Assembly: GCF_047495875.1 (NCBI RefSeq) | Contig: NC_092459.1 | Location: 9,118,965 to 9,182,964 of the forward strand | Direction: 5' to 3' | Source of the DNA: Pithys albifrons albifrons | Taxonomy: Eukaryota; Chordata; Aves; Passeriformes; Thamnophilidae | Length of the DNA stretch: 64,000 bases | Part shown: piece after piece, positions 62,926-64,000 of the stretch | Position numbering within the stretch: position 1 is the stretch's first letter | Layout: each line of letters begins with the position of its first letter | Translations under genes and position numbers: made by a program | The notes under the pieces: generated by a model | Told to the model about the DNA's origin: nothing | What the model saw: only the letters and a program-made list of their open reading frames with translations | The model's database searches: none

Positions 62926-64000
62926 TATTATTCTCTTTGCTGTTTCACAGAATAATGCACAGGAGGTCCTAATCACAGTTGATCTCCAAGTCATTTTTCA
63001 CCCTTGACCAGTACCCTTAATGAATATTGTAGCAAAAAGGCCAAAGCTGGGAATGTGTGAAACTGAACTGGTCCTACCAGGACTGAATTTAGAAGTATTC
63101 ACTGTGCTTCCTCCTTTAGGAGATTCCCTTTCTAGAGCTGCCAATCCAATTTCTGTCATAATGCACATAATTGATTAAAAATGTAAAAGTGGCTTTAATT
63201 CAGACTGAAAACATGAGTTCTTTAGTACGGAGTACCTCTGTTACATAAGCAAACCCAGCATCAAAAAGTAGTAATGCATGTAACCATTACCTAGTGTTTC
63301 CTCATTAATTAGCACATTAGTAACACTGCTGTCTGAATTCACTGACAGATAATATAGATAAGCCTCACAAACCTTTCTTCCTGGAAAAAATACAAGTATT
63401 TTATGGATGACAGAGTTGCTAGCAAGGTTATATATTGAGGGCAAAAAAGAATGCACTCATTAATATTGATAGAAATTGCAAAATGAGTAAAAAGGACAAA
63501 GCAAAAGAAATGCTGGCTGTCTCAGAGGAGACTCTATGTCCCCAGTACAGGAACCTCATTATTATTTCATGACCTTAATGGCAAGCCTCTGAGCTTCATG
63601 TACGTCCTTCATAACTAAAAATTAATTACAAACACAATCCAGCAAATCTCGGCAGTTCAGCAATGAAAGCCGTCAGCAATTTCTTCTAGCTTTGACTTCA
63701 TTTATACAGTACAATAGTTCTGCAACACAGCAAGGTAAAACATACAACTGTCCATGAGTCTCAAATATAAATCACAGCATATGGTCTTTCTGTTAAAAGA
63801 TAAGCCAGAGAGAGGCAGGCAGGGAGAGAGAGAAAGCCTCTCATACTAAAGGACTGTACAATTTTATCATTTCATATATGAAAAATAATTAGAAAAATTT
63901 CTTCCAACTGTTTTTCTATGAGGACCCTACTGGAATAATGTTTTATAAAAACTGGCTACGGTTGCTGTGCTAATAAAACTGATAAATTGCTCAGCTGAAT
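62926..64000. other. 5' intron sequence at the right edge
   Basis: No exon recognised. The stretches at about 63090-63190 and 63595-63760 are TAAT-rich, repeat-free and enhancer-like by composition. A purine-rich GA tract lies at 63809-63835. Confidence 0.45.
63809..63835. repeat. Purine-rich (AG)n tract
   Basis: AGAGAGAGGCAGGCAGGGAG followed by AGAGAGA. Short polypurine stretch. Confidence 0.75.

Larger units (their letters stand above)
50315..64000 (-). other. VSNL1: VSNL1 5' intron, 3' part (first exon off window)
   Basis: This is sequence upstream of the start-codon exon on the gene strand. No CpG-rich promoter-like block is visible, so the first, non-coding exon and main promoter are probably beyond base 64000. 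It holds five CR1 fragments between 54.6 and 62.9 kb. Confidence 0.75.

Noticed and set aside
1..64000. Bacterial-type systems, CRISPR arrays, tRNA or rRNA genes, or a novel multi-gene system
   Set aside because: None is present; the window is vertebrate intron with ordinary avian repeats.

Overview
This window reads as vertebrate nuclear DNA, almost certainly avian. It is AT-rich and gene-poor, its interspersed repeats are dominated by CR1 LINE fragments whose 3' ends carry the ATTCTATGA or ATTCTGTGA octamer-type tail, and it holds two solo-LTR-like elements of kinds I associate with songbird genomes. The passerine assignment rests on remembered LTR families and is an inference. Bird (CR1 plus the protein match) is much firmer.

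The only gene I can support is VSNL1 (visinin-like 1, VILIP-1), a neuronal calcium sensor, on the minus strand. Two of its coding exons are here. The start-codon exon lies at 50148-50309 (residues 1-54: N-myristoylation signal and degenerate EF-hand 1). The next coding exon lies at 198-413 (residues 55-126: EF-hands 2 and 3). Both junctions are phase 0 with clean GT and AG sites, and together they give 126 of the usual 191 residues. The last coding exon (EF-hand 4, C-terminus) would lie left of base 1. The non-coding first exon and the promoter would lie right of base 64000.

Layout: 1-197 is the start of the downstream intron. 198-413 is a coding exon. 414-50147 is one intron of 49,734 bp. 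50148-50314 is the start-codon exon. 50315-64000 is part of the 5' intron. The introns hold eleven recognisable CR1 fragments (the largest, 6594-7822, keeps a long open reverse-transcriptase frame), an LTR at 2318-2948 with a perfect 5-bp target-site duplication, an LTR at about 28960-29997, several short tandem and inverted repeats, and some stretches that look like conserved non-coding elements by composition only.

I saw no operon-like, CRISPR, defence, tRNA or rRNA structure and no second protein-coding gene. The many short open frames elsewhere look like chance or lie in repeats. I do not see a previously undescribed system; the findings below are modest and each states how it could be tested.
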